Shown here in pieces: positions 7,660 through 16,027 of a DNA stretch of 64,000 nucleotides (positions within the stretch are counted from its first letter, which is position 1; every line of letters begins with the position of its first letter). The notes below the pieces were generated by a model. That model made no database searches and was not told the DNA's origin. It worked only from the letters and a program-made list of their open reading frames with translations. The stretch comes from Pseudomonas laurylsulfatiphila (GTDB lineage Bacteria; Pseudomonadota; Gammaproteobacteria; Pseudomonadales; Pseudomonadaceae): assembly GCF_002934665.1 (NCBI RefSeq), contig NZ_NIRS01000002.1:434001-498000 (forward strand), written 5' to 3'. The translations under genes and the position numbers were made by a program.

Positions 7660-8712
7660 TCAGACTACGCTGGGGCTTTCGCTGCGGAACGCACTCGGAC
7701 TCATGCCGGTCCAGCGCTTGAACGCCCGGCGAAAGCTGCGCACGTCGCTGTAGCCGACTTCCTCGGTGATGCGTTCGATGGACATGTCCGGGTTGGCCAG
7801 CAGGCTCATGGTGCGGGCCTGGCGCACTTGTTCCAGCAGTGTTTCGAACGTCAGCGCGTGTTCGGTGAGGCGCCGACGCAAGGTACGGCTGCTCATGTTC
7901 AGGTCGCTGGCGATTTTCTCGATGTGGCTGCCCTCGGTCAGGTCCCGGGCAATCGCCCGTTCCACCGCCTGGATCAGGTCCATTTTCTGGTGCACCTGCG
8001 CGGCTTCCAGTTCGAGCAGTTTCACGGCCTGACGCAGGGCCAGGGAGTGGTGATTGGGCAATTGGACGTCCAGCCAATGCCCATCGATCACCATGCGGTT
8101 TTGCAGGCAACCGAAACGCACATCCGGACCCAGCAGGCGCGAATATTCGCCGAGATAGTCCGGCGCCGCATGGATGAACTCCACGGCCATCGGCTTGAAA
8201 TCCGCCCCGACCAGCGCCCGGCCGTACACCAGCAGGCTGGCGAAAAACTCCTCGACCGCGAACAACTGCACGTCGGCGAACGGCAAGCGGCATTCAACGT
8301 CGACAAACACCCGGTCACCCGCCTCCTCCACACTGGACACGACAATGCCGCCCGAGGTGTGTTGATGGCGGATGCCCAGTTCAAAAGCATCGCGCAGGGT
8401 CTTGCACAGCGACAACACATGCCCCAACAGCCCCAGCGTGCCGAGCACGTTCTGCGCGCCGACCCACAGGCCCAGCCCCTGATTGGGCAAGGCCTTGAGC
8501 GCACGCTGAATCATGGCCACGGCCTGGCGATAGGAAATGCGCTGCGCCGGATCCTGAAGGTCTTCAAAGTCAAACCCCAACCCTCGGCACAGGCTCTGGG
8601 GGTTGATGCCTTTCTGCTCGGCGACTTCGGCCAGGGTTTGCAGGAGAAACGGCGACACCAGCGCCAGTTCAAAGGTGGGATCGATCACTTTCATTTGCAT
8701 GGGGCCATACAT
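7660..8712 (-). CDS. AraC-family transcriptional regulator with PF12625-type N-terminal domain
   Basis: About 350 residues. The N-terminal 200 or so look like the arabinose-binding-like domain of OruR/ArgR/SphR-type regulators. The C-terminal about 100 hold two helix-turn-helix units (KIASDLNMSSRTLRRRL and ITEEVGYSDVRSFRRAFKRW). The start is uncertain: ATGs at 8712, 8700 and 8694 all lack a clear ribosome site. It is divergent from the SphA/MetA-like outer-membrane gene at 8897, which is its likely target. The GTG-initiated extension to 8769 is less likely. Confidence 0.9.
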   Translation of the reverse strand: MYGPMQMKVIDPTFELALVSPFLLQTLAEVAEQKGINPQSLCRGLGFDFEDLQDPAQRISYRQAVAMIQRALKALPNQGLGLWVGAQNVLGTLGLLGHVLSLCKTLRDAFELGIRHQHTSGGIVVSSVEEAGDRVFVDVECRLPFADVQLFAVEEFFASLLVYGRALVGADFKPMAVEFIHAAPDYLGEYSRLLGPDVRFGCLQNRMVIDGHWLDVQLPNHHSLALRQAVKLLELEAAQVHQKMDLIQAVERAIARDLTEGSHIEKIASDLNMSSRTLRRRLTEHALTFETLLEQVRQARTMSLLANPDMSIERITEEVGYSDVRSFRRAFKRWTGMSPSAFRSESPSVV

Positions 8713-8896
8713 TCCGGGACGAGCAGCATTCTTATTTTTGTAACCGGTTATGTCGAAGGAAGTTAGCACAGCGTTTAAAGGCTGTCCGCAGAAGTCCCCC
8801 TAAATGGCCGCCAATACCCTGCCTTGCAGGGCGCGGACAGCTTATTTCTATGGGGCGGCCCTCGTATGGATGCCGGACAGCCCGCTAACAATAATA

Positions 8897-9856
8897 ATGA
8901 GTACACCCATGATCGCGACTCGCACGACACTTTCCCTGATGGCCATCAGCCTGGCCGGCGTCTGCGCCCTGCAACCGGCCCTGGCCACCGAGGCTGGCGT
9001 GGACAACATCGGCCCCGGTACCGACGGCTTTTTCATGTTGCCGCTTTCGCCCGACAGCCTTCCGGACAACATGGTTGCGTTCAACCTCTACTACAACCAC
9101 TACAAATCCACGAATCTGAACATCAGCTCCCTCGGCGGCAAGGTGCCGAACGTCGAGATCGAATCCACGGCCGTCATTCCGCGCCTGGATTACCTCAGCC
9201 CGGTGCGGGTGTTTGGCGGCCGGTTGGCCGGCTACATCGCGCAGCCATGGCTCAAGCAGGAAGTCTCGGTGTTCGGCCTGCCGCAGGACACCCGCGAAGG
9301 CATGGGCGACACCACCGTCGCGCCGATCATTCTCTGGGACATGGGCCCAAACCTGACCCTCGGCGCCGCCATTGAAGTCACGGTGCCGACCGGCGAATAC
9401 AGCGTCGATCGCCTGGCCAACACCAGCAACAACTTCTACACCTACAAACCGCTGTTCTCCTTCACCTGGCTGCCGACGGACAGAACCGAGGTGTCGATGA
9501 AGACCACCTACAGTTTCAACGAGAAAAACAAGGACACCGATTACAAGTCGGGGCAGATTTTCCACATCGACTACTCGGCCAGTTTCAAGATCACCGACGA
9601 CCTGATGTTCGGGCTGAACGGCTACTACCTCAAGCAAACCACCGATGACAAACAGTTCGGCCACACCGTGCAGTTCAACGGTCAGGACGTGAACGACGGG
9701 GTGCGCGGCCAGGTGTTTGCGATTGGTCCGGCGCTGCACTGGACCTTTCTCAAGTACGCCAGCGCGGAGATTCGCTGGGCCAAGGAGTTCGACGTGGAAA
9801 ACCGGCCTGAAGGGGAAATGCTTTGGGCCAAGGTCAGTATTCCCTATGCGTTTTGA
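8897..9856 (+). CDS. SphA/MetA-pathway-type outer-membrane protein
   Basis: A 319-residue exported protein. The signal peptide (TLSLMAISLAGVCALQPALA) is followed by a domain of alternating beta strands resembling the 'meta-pathway phenol degradation protein' family (PF13557), to which sphingosine-induced SphA belongs. It ends in an aromatic residue (KVSIPYAF), as do outer-membrane beta-barrels. Members are thought to pass hydrophobic substrates. Start chosen at 8897; an ATG at 8909 is also possible. It is divergent from the AraC regulator, an arrangement like sphR-sphA, but the inducer here is unknown. Confidence 0.82.
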   Translation: MSTPMIATRTTLSLMAISLAGVCALQPALATEAGVDNIGPGTDGFFMLPLSPDSLPDNMVAFNLYYNHYKSTNLNISSLGGKVPNVEIESTAVIPRLDYLSPVRVFGGRLAGYIAQPWLKQEVSVFGLPQDTREGMGDTTVAPIILWDMGPNLTLGAAIEVTVPTGEYSVDRLANTSNNFYTYKPLFSFTWLPTDRTEVSMKTTYSFNEKNKDTDYKSGQIFHIDYSASFKITDDLMFGLNGYYLKQTTDDKQFGHTVQFNGQDVNDGVRGQVFAIGPALHWTFLKYASAEIRWAKEFDVENRPEGEMLWAKVSIPYAF

Positions 9857-9865
9857 CTGAACTGA

Positions 9866-9938
9866 CGCCTTCGCGAGCAAGCCCGCTCCCACATTTGGAA
9901 TGCATTCCCCTGTGGGAGCGGGCTTGCTCGCGAAGGCG
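9866..9938. repeat. REP inverted pair (REPIN), family 2
   Basis: Perfect 28-base inverted arms (9866-9893 and 9911-9938), core GCGAGCAAGCCCGCTCCCAC, with a 17-base spacer. It lies between the convergent 3' ends of the SphA-like gene and the Tat-exported PLP-protein gene, where it could also act as a terminator. Confidence 0.95.
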
Positions 9939-9961
9939 GTGGCACCTCCACAAAAGATCCT

Positions 9962-11245
9962 TCAGGAATACACCGGCCAGCTATCCACAATCCGCCCACG
10001 CCGAACCGCCAGCAAATCCCCAAACTGCAACAACACCGCCTCCGTCTGGGCAGGCCGCAAGAACACCTGGTCCTCAACCCCAAGCCCCACCGCCGCCGAA
10101 CCATTGACCATCTCCTGGTTCGAACTGCGGCCATACACACCATTGCTCTGCAACCCCGGTGGCGATTCGAACTCGGCCATCCAGTTGCCGCCGTAGATAA
10201 AAAACGTCTCACGCTGATTGGCGTCCCACCAGGCAAACAGCCTGGACTTGTCGTCCAGCGCCGGAATGTTCACCGCCCCGGTGCTTTTCAGCACCGGCGT
10301 GGCGATGTAAGCTGCCGGCACATGTTCCACCAGCGACGGCAAGTCATAGTGAGTGGGCTTGAGCATCGCCGTCCCCACCGACACTTCGCTGCTGAGCTGC
10401 TCTTGCTCATGCATGCGATAGCTCGGGCTGCCGGCCGTATTGATGGTCAATCCTTCTCGCCATAAACCGGGATATTGCTGACGGGTGAAATCGACGCAGC
10501 GCTTGTAGATCACCATCACCTTGGCGAACAGCTCTTCGGGCGAGCCCAGAATCCCCGGCACGCCCATGCCCACGAACGGGTCGTAGCCCATGAATCCGGC
10601 GAACTCCAGGTGCTGCGGGTGCTGGCTGATCAGCGTCAGCATCTGCCCGAGTACGCCAAGGTCGCTGATACCTCCGCGATGCAGCCCGACATCCAGTTCG
10701 ATGTTCACCCGCAATCGCGTGTCCAGCCCCTGAGCCAGGGCGAGGTATTGCTGCAAACGCTCTGGCGTATCGAGCAGCCATTGCAATTGCTTCGAAGGGT
10801 CGAAAGGCCCCTTGTGCGACTGATAGAACAACTGCGCCGAACGCACTGGCAGCGGCTTGCCCAGCAGAATGTCAGCCTCGGGAAACTGCACGGCGTCATG
10901 ATTGAGAAAGGGTTGGTGAAACGACATCAGGCGTTGCGTGCCGGCGCGCTGGATGATGTAGGCCAGAAGCCCCGGTGCCGGCAGCGACTTTTCCACCAGC
11001 CGCAGGTGTTTGCCGCCACGCTTGACCGATTGCATCACCACGTCGATGTTGTGATCCAGCCGATCAAGGTCGATCAGCATCACCGGACGCATCGGCCCGT
11101 GGTCCTTGAGCTCGCGGTTGAGCAGGCGGAAATAGTCGCTGTAGGGCGCACCTCGGTCACCCGGCCGCAGCCACGCCCCGACACCCGCCAACAAGGCGCC
11201 GACGCCTGCGGCACCCAGCATGAAATTACGGCGATTGACGGCCAT
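9962..11245 (-). CDS. Tat-exported PLP fold-III protein (alanine racemase-N / D-threonine aldolase-like)
   Basis: A 427-residue protein. The N-terminus has a twin-arginine signal (NRRNFML then a hydrophobic stretch, residues 5-25). The rest resembles DSD1/D-threonine aldolase enzymes, which bind PLP in a TIM barrel. A candidate Schiff-base lysine is K86 in RLVEKSLP, but the usual RPHxKTHK form is not conserved, so activity is uncertain. Tat export fits a protein folded around its cofactor in the cytoplasm. Its ATG overlaps the stop of the FAD oxidase (TGATG at 11247-11243), so they are coupled. The periplasmic substrate is unknown. Confidence 0.8.
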   Translation of the reverse strand: MAVNRRNFMLGAAGVGALLAGVGAWLRPGDRGAPYSDYFRLLNRELKDHGPMRPVMLIDLDRLDHNIDVVMQSVKRGGKHLRLVEKSLPAPGLLAYIIQRAGTQRLMSFHQPFLNHDAVQFPEADILLGKPLPVRSAQLFYQSHKGPFDPSKQLQWLLDTPERLQQYLALAQGLDTRLRVNIELDVGLHRGGISDLGVLGQMLTLISQHPQHLEFAGFMGYDPFVGMGVPGILGSPEELFAKVMVIYKRCVDFTRQQYPGLWREGLTINTAGSPSYRMHEQEQLSSEVSVGTAMLKPTHYDLPSLVEHVPAAYIATPVLKSTGAVNIPALDDKSRLFAWWDANQRETFFIYGGNWMAEFESPPGLQSNGVYGRSSNQEMVNGSAAVGLGVEDQVFLRPAQTEAVLLQFGDLLAVRRGRIVDSWPVYS

Positions 11246-12639
11246 CAGCTCACCCCCAGGATCGATGACAAATGCGCATTGAGGAATTTGCCGTTGGGGT
11301 CGAGTGCCTGCCGCACCTGAATGAACTCCTGCCAGCGCGGGTACAGCAGCTGCAGGTTTTTCGCGTTCAGCGTGTGCAACTTGCCCCAATGCGGCCGGCC
11401 GTTGTACTTCCAGAAAATCGGCTCGATGGCGGCGAAGAAGTTGTGATGATCCATCTGGTAATGCTGGTGGACCGAAATCGAACAGCTGTCGCGGCCTTCG
11501 AACATGCTCAAGGGAATGTCATCGGCCTTGACGTAACGGTATTCGATCGGAAACCAGGTGCGCAGGTCTTTGTCCTGGATCAGCTTGAGGATCTCGCGCA
11601 AACAGGCCGGGCCGTATTCGGCCGGCACGGAGTATTCCATCTCGTTGAAGCGCACCGTGCGCACGTTGGCATAGATGTCGAACGAATCGCCCACCCGGTC
11701 ATCGAAGCTGGCCAGGTGGCGCAGGTTATTGAGCATCGTGCGGCGCAGGTCCGGGAAGTCGCTGGCGTACTTGTCGATCTTCTCGATCAGCGTGACAAAC
11801 TCGTTGCCGCCCTCCTCATCCGCCGGGACCGGCGGTGTGGACGGGTCGGTGGTTTCGTTCAGGGCGATCGACAAGGCGTAGTCGGAATGGGTCACCACAA
11901 GCATTTCCCAGTGCTGGTTTTCCCGGGTGTTCTTGTCCAGGTCTTCGAGCAACTCTTCGGTTTTGGCGATCCACTGCCGCTCCCGCAAGCGATACGCCGG
12001 GCGGTTTTGCAGGCGCACCCGGGTCGCCACGCCCAACGCCCCCAGGGACACCCGGGCGGCGCTGAACACCTCAGGATGGCGATTGGCGTCACACTCCAGC
12101 ACGTCGCCCCCGGCGGTCACCAACTGCAAGCCGCAGACATGCGCCGAATAGGATTGAAAGTGCTTGCCGGTACCGTGGGTCGAGGTCGAGATCGCGCCGG
12201 CGAGGGTCTGGTAATCGATGTCGGCCATGTTTTGCAGGGCCTGGCCGATGTCCTTGAGCGGTGTGCCCATGCGTGACATCGGCGTGCCGGCGGCGAACTC
12301 GGCTTGCAGGGTGTTCGGATCGTGATCGAGCAACCCCGAGAAATAGCTCAGCGACAGCAAGGTGCCATCGGTGGGCACCAGCGCGCTGAAGGAATGTGCC
12401 GAACCCACCGGACGGATCTTGCCGGGGGCCTGGCGCACCACTTGGGTCAATTCATCCAGGTTCTTCGGCGCCAGCCGCGCCGCCGGCAGGCAATTCTGGC
12501 CGCCCGACCAGTTGCGCCAGGGAATCAACCGTGGCGCGCGCAGCAGCTCGGCCAGCGCCGGGGCTGAGCCGAGCGCGGTAAAGGCGCCGATGACGCTCGC
12601 CCGTTGCAACAACTGACGCCGTGTCAGGTCCATCGTCAT
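11245..12639 (-). CDS. Tat-exported FAD-binding oxidase, D-arabinono-1,4-lactone oxidase family
   Basis: A 464-residue protein. A twin-arginine signal (TRRQLLQRASVIG, residues 6-18) ends near ALAEL. A PCMH/VAO FAD domain follows with VGSAHSFSALV, whose His occupies the usual covalent flavin position. The C-terminal half matches the ALO domain, ending HLSSILGVS. Family members oxidise sugar lactones or sugar alcohols. With a cytochrome c encoded just upstream and no O2-specific evidence, it may act as a periplasmic dehydrogenase feeding electrons to the cytochrome. The start at 12639 is supported by AGGGTG; an ATG at 12633 is the alternative. Confidence 0.88.
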   Translation of the reverse strand: MTMDLTRRQLLQRASVIGAFTALGSAPALAELLRAPRLIPWRNWSGGQNCLPAARLAPKNLDELTQVVRQAPGKIRPVGSAHSFSALVPTDGTLLSLSYFSGLLDHDPNTLQAEFAAGTPMSRMGTPLKDIGQALQNMADIDYQTLAGAISTSTHGTGKHFQSYSAHVCGLQLVTAGGDVLECDANRHPEVFSAARVSLGALGVATRVRLQNRPAYRLRERQWIAKTEELLEDLDKNTRENQHWEMLVVTHSDYALSIALNETTDPSTPPVPADEEGGNEFVTLIEKIDKYASDFPDLRRTMLNNLRHLASFDDRVGDSFDIYANVRTVRFNEMEYSVPAEYGPACLREILKLIQDKDLRTWFPIEYRYVKADDIPLSMFEGRDSCSISVHQHYQMDHHNFFAAIEPIFWKYNGRPHWGKLHTLNAKNLQLLYPRWQEFIQVRQALDPNGKFLNAHLSSILGVS

Positions 12640-12661
12640 GAATCGCACCCTGCCGTTCTTG

Positions 12662-13048
12662 TTATTGGATTTGCTGGCCGGACATGAAGGCAATCAGCGC
12701 CAGGAACTGTTCCTGCGAACACTGCATGCACATGCCCATCGGCGGCATGCCGTTGTAGCCGTTGATCGCGTGATCGAGCAGCGAGTCGGCGCCCTGCAGC
12801 ACCCGTGGCTCCCAGGCCTTGATGTCGCCGGTCAGCGGTGCCCCGGCCGCCGGGTTGGCGTGGCAAAGCTTGCAGCTGTTGTCGTAGACCTGCGCCAGCT
12901 CGGCGTCGGCGGGCCTCGCGGCACCAGCTTCGTTGCGGGTCGGCGGGTTTTTCGGCTCTTCGCCACACCCCGCCAGCAACGCCGCAAAGACACCCACCGC
13001 CAAGGCCAAACAAAGGCTAGGCTTTTCAGTTAATCGGCTTGCCCGCAT
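12662..13048 (-). CDS. Lipoprotein c-type cytochrome (cytochrome c5-like)
   Basis: A 128-residue protein. The lipoprotein signal ends at LLAGC (about residue 28-32), so it should be anchored to a periplasmic membrane face. One haem-binding CKLCH motif lies near residue 58, and a Met-rich loop (MPPMGMCMQC) carries the likely axial Met. Two further Cys in this loop are typical of the cytochrome c5 group. It is the first gene of the operon with the FAD oxidase 22 bases downstream. The likely role is electron acceptor for that oxidase. The start at 13048 follows GAGAGGACAG. Confidence 0.9.
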   Translation of the reverse strand: MRASRLTEKPSLCLALAVGVFAALLAGCGEEPKNPPTRNEAGAARPADAELAQVYDNSCKLCHANPAAGAPLTGDIKAWEPRVLQGADSLLDHAINGYNGMPPMGMCMQCSQEQFLALIAFMSGQQIQ

Positions 13049-13301
13049 GGCTGTCCTCTCATTGGCTGCCCGGTCGGCCGGGTGCAGCTTTTTTGTTGTG
13101 CTCAAGGAGAGCTCAACACTAAGGCACTCCACGCGGGCGGGTTGAGGGCATTGGGGGCCAACAAGGGGCGCTTCTGAGGCCATGACGGAGGGCGCCGATA
13201 AATCCGCGAACGGCAAAACGCTGAGATGAGTCATGACAAGGGTTGCTGAGGTCTGCTAAAACGATTCATCAGTGCATCACCCAATCCAGAGGGGTAGCGA
13301 C

Positions 13302-14927
13302 ATGACCACAGCCAATATTCTCCAGAACCTGTTCCCGAGCCCCGCCGACATCCCGGAAAAGTACCGCCTCGACGGCCAGACCGAACAGCGTGAGTACCTG
13401 GTCGATGGCGTACTGAGAACCTGGAACGGGCCACTGGCCCAGGTCCGCAGCCCGGTGTACCTGAACGGTGCCAACGGCGACGAGCAAGTGATACTCGGCA
13501 GCACGCCGCTGCTCGATGCCGACACCGCATTGACCGCCCTCGACGCTGCCGTGCGCGCCTACGACCGTGGCCAGGGATTGTGGCCGACCATGCGCGTGGC
13601 CGAGCGCATCCAGCACGTCGAAACCTTCCTCGGGCGCATGCGCGAGCAGCGCGACGCCGTGGTCAAGTTGCTGATGTGGGAAATCGGCAAGAACCTCAAG
13701 GATTCGGAAAAGGAATTCGACCGCACCTGCGACTACATCGTCGACACCATCAACGCGCTGAAAGAGCTCGATCGCCGCTCCAGCCGTTTTGAACTGGAAC
13801 AGGACACCCTCGGCCAGATCCGCCGTGTGCCGCTGGGCGTCGCCCTGTGCATGGGGCCTTACAACTATCCGTTGAACGAAACCTTCACCACGCTGATCCC
13901 GGCGCTGATCATGGGCAACACCGTGGTGTTCAAACCGGCGAAACTCGGCGTGCTGCTGATTCGTCCGCTGCTGGAAGCCTTCCGCGACAGCTTCCCGGCC
14001 GGGGTGATCAACGTCATCTATGGCAGCGGCCGCGAGACGGTCAGCGCGCTGATGGCCAGCGGCAAGATCGACATCTTCGCCTTCATCGGCACCAACAAGG
14101 CCGCCAGCGACCTGAAAAAACTCCACCCAAAACCCCACCGCTTGCGCGCGGCGCTGGGCCTGGATGCGAAGAACCCGGGCATCGTCCTGCCGGAAGTGGA
14201 CCTGGACAATGCAGTCAGTGAAGCGGTGACCGGTTCGCTATCGTTCAATGGCCAGCGCTGTACGGCCCTGAAGATCCTGTTTGTCCACGAAGACGTGGTC
14301 GAGTCTTTCATCGACAAATTCAATGCCAGGCTCGCCAACCTCAAACCCGGCATGCCCTGGGAAAGTGGCGTCGCCCTGACGCCCCTGCCGGAATCGGGCA
14401 AGGTCGACTACCTGCACGCACTGGTGGCGGATGCCGAGAGCAAAGGCGCCAGGGTGGTCAACCCCAACGGTGGCGAGGCCCGGGCGTCGTTCTTCTACCC
14501 GGCAGTGCTGTACCCGGTCACGCCGCAGATGCGGGTTTATCAGGAAGAGCAGTTCGGCCCGGTCATCCCGATCGTGCCGTACCGTCATCTGGATACCGTG
14601 ATCGATTACGTGCTGGAGTCGGACTTCGGCCAGCAGTTGAGCATCTTCGGCACCAATCCGGTGGCGGTCGGCCGGCTGGTGGACACCTTTGCCAACCAGG
14701 TCGGGCGCATCAACCTCAATGCCCAGTGCCAGCGTGGCCCGGACACCTACCCCTTCAATGGTCGCAAGAACTCGGCCGAAGGCACCCTCTCGGTGCATGA
14801 CGCACTGCGGGTGTTTTCGATCCGCACGCTGGTGGCCACCAAGTTCCAGGAGACCAACAAGGACCTGATCAGCGAGATCATCAGTGGCCGCAGTTCGAGT
14901 TTCCTGACCACCGACTACATCTTCTGA
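13302..14927 (+). CDS. GapN-like aldehyde dehydrogenase (NADP-dependent non-phosphorylating GAPDH type)
   Basis: A 541-residue aldehyde dehydrogenase. It has the cofactor-region segment MGPYNYPLNETFTTLIPALI and the catalytic cysteine segment FNGQRCTALK. The length and sequence fit proteins annotated as NADP-dependent glyceraldehyde-3-phosphate dehydrogenase. The usual ELGGK box, which supplies the general-base Glu, is replaced by GLDAKNPGIV, so that Glu seems to be missing. Start at 13302 after AGGGGTAGCG. A FUSC-like membrane gene follows 11 bases later, apparently in the same transcript. Confidence 0.87.
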   Translation: MTTANILQNLFPSPADIPEKYRLDGQTEQREYLVDGVLRTWNGPLAQVRSPVYLNGANGDEQVILGSTPLLDADTALTALDAAVRAYDRGQGLWPTMRVAERIQHVETFLGRMREQRDAVVKLLMWEIGKNLKDSEKEFDRTCDYIVDTINALKELDRRSSRFELEQDTLGQIRRVPLGVALCMGPYNYPLNETFTTLIPALIMGNTVVFKPAKLGVLLIRPLLEAFRDSFPAGVINVIYGSGRETVSALMASGKIDIFAFIGTNKAASDLKKLHPKPHRLRAALGLDAKNPGIVLPEVDLDNAVSEAVTGSLSFNGQRCTALKILFVHEDVVESFIDKFNARLANLKPGMPWESGVALTPLPESGKVDYLHALVADAESKGARVVNPNGGEARASFFYPAVLYPVTPQMRVYQEEQFGPVIPIVPYRHLDTVIDYVLESDFGQQLSIFGTNPVAVGRLVDTFANQVGRINLNAQCQRGPDTYPFNGRKNSAEGTLSVHDALRVFSIRTLVATKFQETNKDLISEIISGRSSSFLTTDYIF

Positions 14928-14938
14928 GGAGAGCCAGC

Positions 14939-16012
14939 CTGAGTACATCCAGAGCCGATCGACTGCCACCGCTGCTGCGCCGATTGCTGCGTCCGTTGCT
15001 GGACCCGTACCGGCGCTACCGCCATGCGCGGGTGATCCATGCGGTGCGGGTGTCGCTCGGCTTGCTGGCGACGATCCTGCTGACCACCGGGATCAAACTG
15101 CCCCACGGTGAATGGGCGTCGGTGACCATGCTGGTGGTGATCGGCGGCTTGCAGCACCACGGCAACATCGGCAAGAAAGCCGCCGAGCGTGCCATCGGCA
15201 CCTTGATCGGCGCCGGTGTCGGCCTGGCGCTGGTGGCACAACAGGCCTGGCTCGGAATGCCCTGGCTGACCTATTTCGCGATGTCGGTGGTCTGCGGGTT
15301 TTTCTCGTATCACGCCATCGGCAAGGGCGGCTACACCGCGCTGCTGTCGGCGATTACCGTGTTCATCGTCGCCGGGCATGGCGACAACCCGGTCACCGAT
15401 GGCTTGTGGCGCGGGGTGGATATCCTGATCGGCATTGCCCTGGCCCTGGCGTTTTCCTTCGCCCTGCCGCTGTACGCGGTGTATTCCTGGCGCTACAACC
15501 TGGCCGATGCGCTGCGTGATTGCGCGAAAGTCTACGGACGCATCATTGACGGCCAGGCCATCACCGCCGACGAACACCTCAAGCTCATGACGCGCCTGAA
15601 TGCGGCGATGGTGCAACTGCGCTCACTGATGCCGTCGGTGTCCAAGGAAGTGAAGATTTCCATGACCGAGCTCGATGCCATCCAGCGCAACCTGCGCATG
15701 TGCGTCAGCACCCTGGAAATCCTTGGCAATACCCGACCGGATGCCAATGACCCCGAGGCCATGACGCTCCTGCAAACGGCATTGAAAGCCGAACATCGAC
15801 AGATCCGCGTGCAATTGATCGGCATGGCCCGGGCGTTGAAATCAGGCGCCGCCCAGCGCCTCGATCGGCCCATGGAGGTGCCGCTGGTCAGCCTCGATGC
15901 ACCGGTCTACAACGCGCTGGACGGTTATCGCCTGCTGACTCAACAACTGGCGGCCAACATCGGCGAGATGCGCCAGCGCCTGGCCAGGAACGCACCGCGC
16001 TGGAACATTTGA
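14939..16012 (+). CDS. FUSC-like inner-membrane protein, probable CTG start
   Basis: About 357 residues. The N-terminal half has four to six membrane segments with the FUSC_2-type sequence LPHGEWASVTMLVVIGGLQHHG. The C-terminal half is a soluble helical region. Relatives are aromatic-acid or polyamine-like exporters, but the substrate here is unknown. No ATG or GTG is placed well. The sequence AGGAG (14927-14931) is exactly 7 bases before CTG at 14939, which opens MSTSRADRLPPLLRRLL in the correct frame; TTG at 14984 is the alternative. It follows the GapN-like gene by 11 bases. Confidence 0.78.
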   Translation: MSTSRADRLPPLLRRLLRPLLDPYRRYRHARVIHAVRVSLGLLATILLTTGIKLPHGEWASVTMLVVIGGLQHHGNIGKKAAERAIGTLIGAGVGLALVAQQAWLGMPWLTYFAMSVVCGFFSYHAIGKGGYTALLSAITVFIVAGHGDNPVTDGLWRGVDILIGIALALAFSFALPLYAVYSWRYNLADALRDCAKVYGRIIDGQAITADEHLKLMTRLNAAMVQLRSLMPSVSKEVKISMTELDAIQRNLRMCVSTLEILGNTRPDANDPEAMTLLQTALKAEHRQIRVQLIGMARALKSGAAQRLDRPMEVPLVSLDAPVYNALDGYRLLTQQLAANIGEMRQRLARNAPRWNI

Positions 16013-16027
16013 AGCCGGTGAGGCGGG

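Noticed and set aside
6589..8766. A 725-codon open frame on the plus strand
   Set aside because: It is antisense to the DyP and AraC genes, which have clear motifs and ribosome sites.
8885..9892. A 335-codon open frame on the minus strand
   Set aside because: It is antisense to the SphA-like gene, which has a signal peptide and family features. No motif was seen in the shadow.
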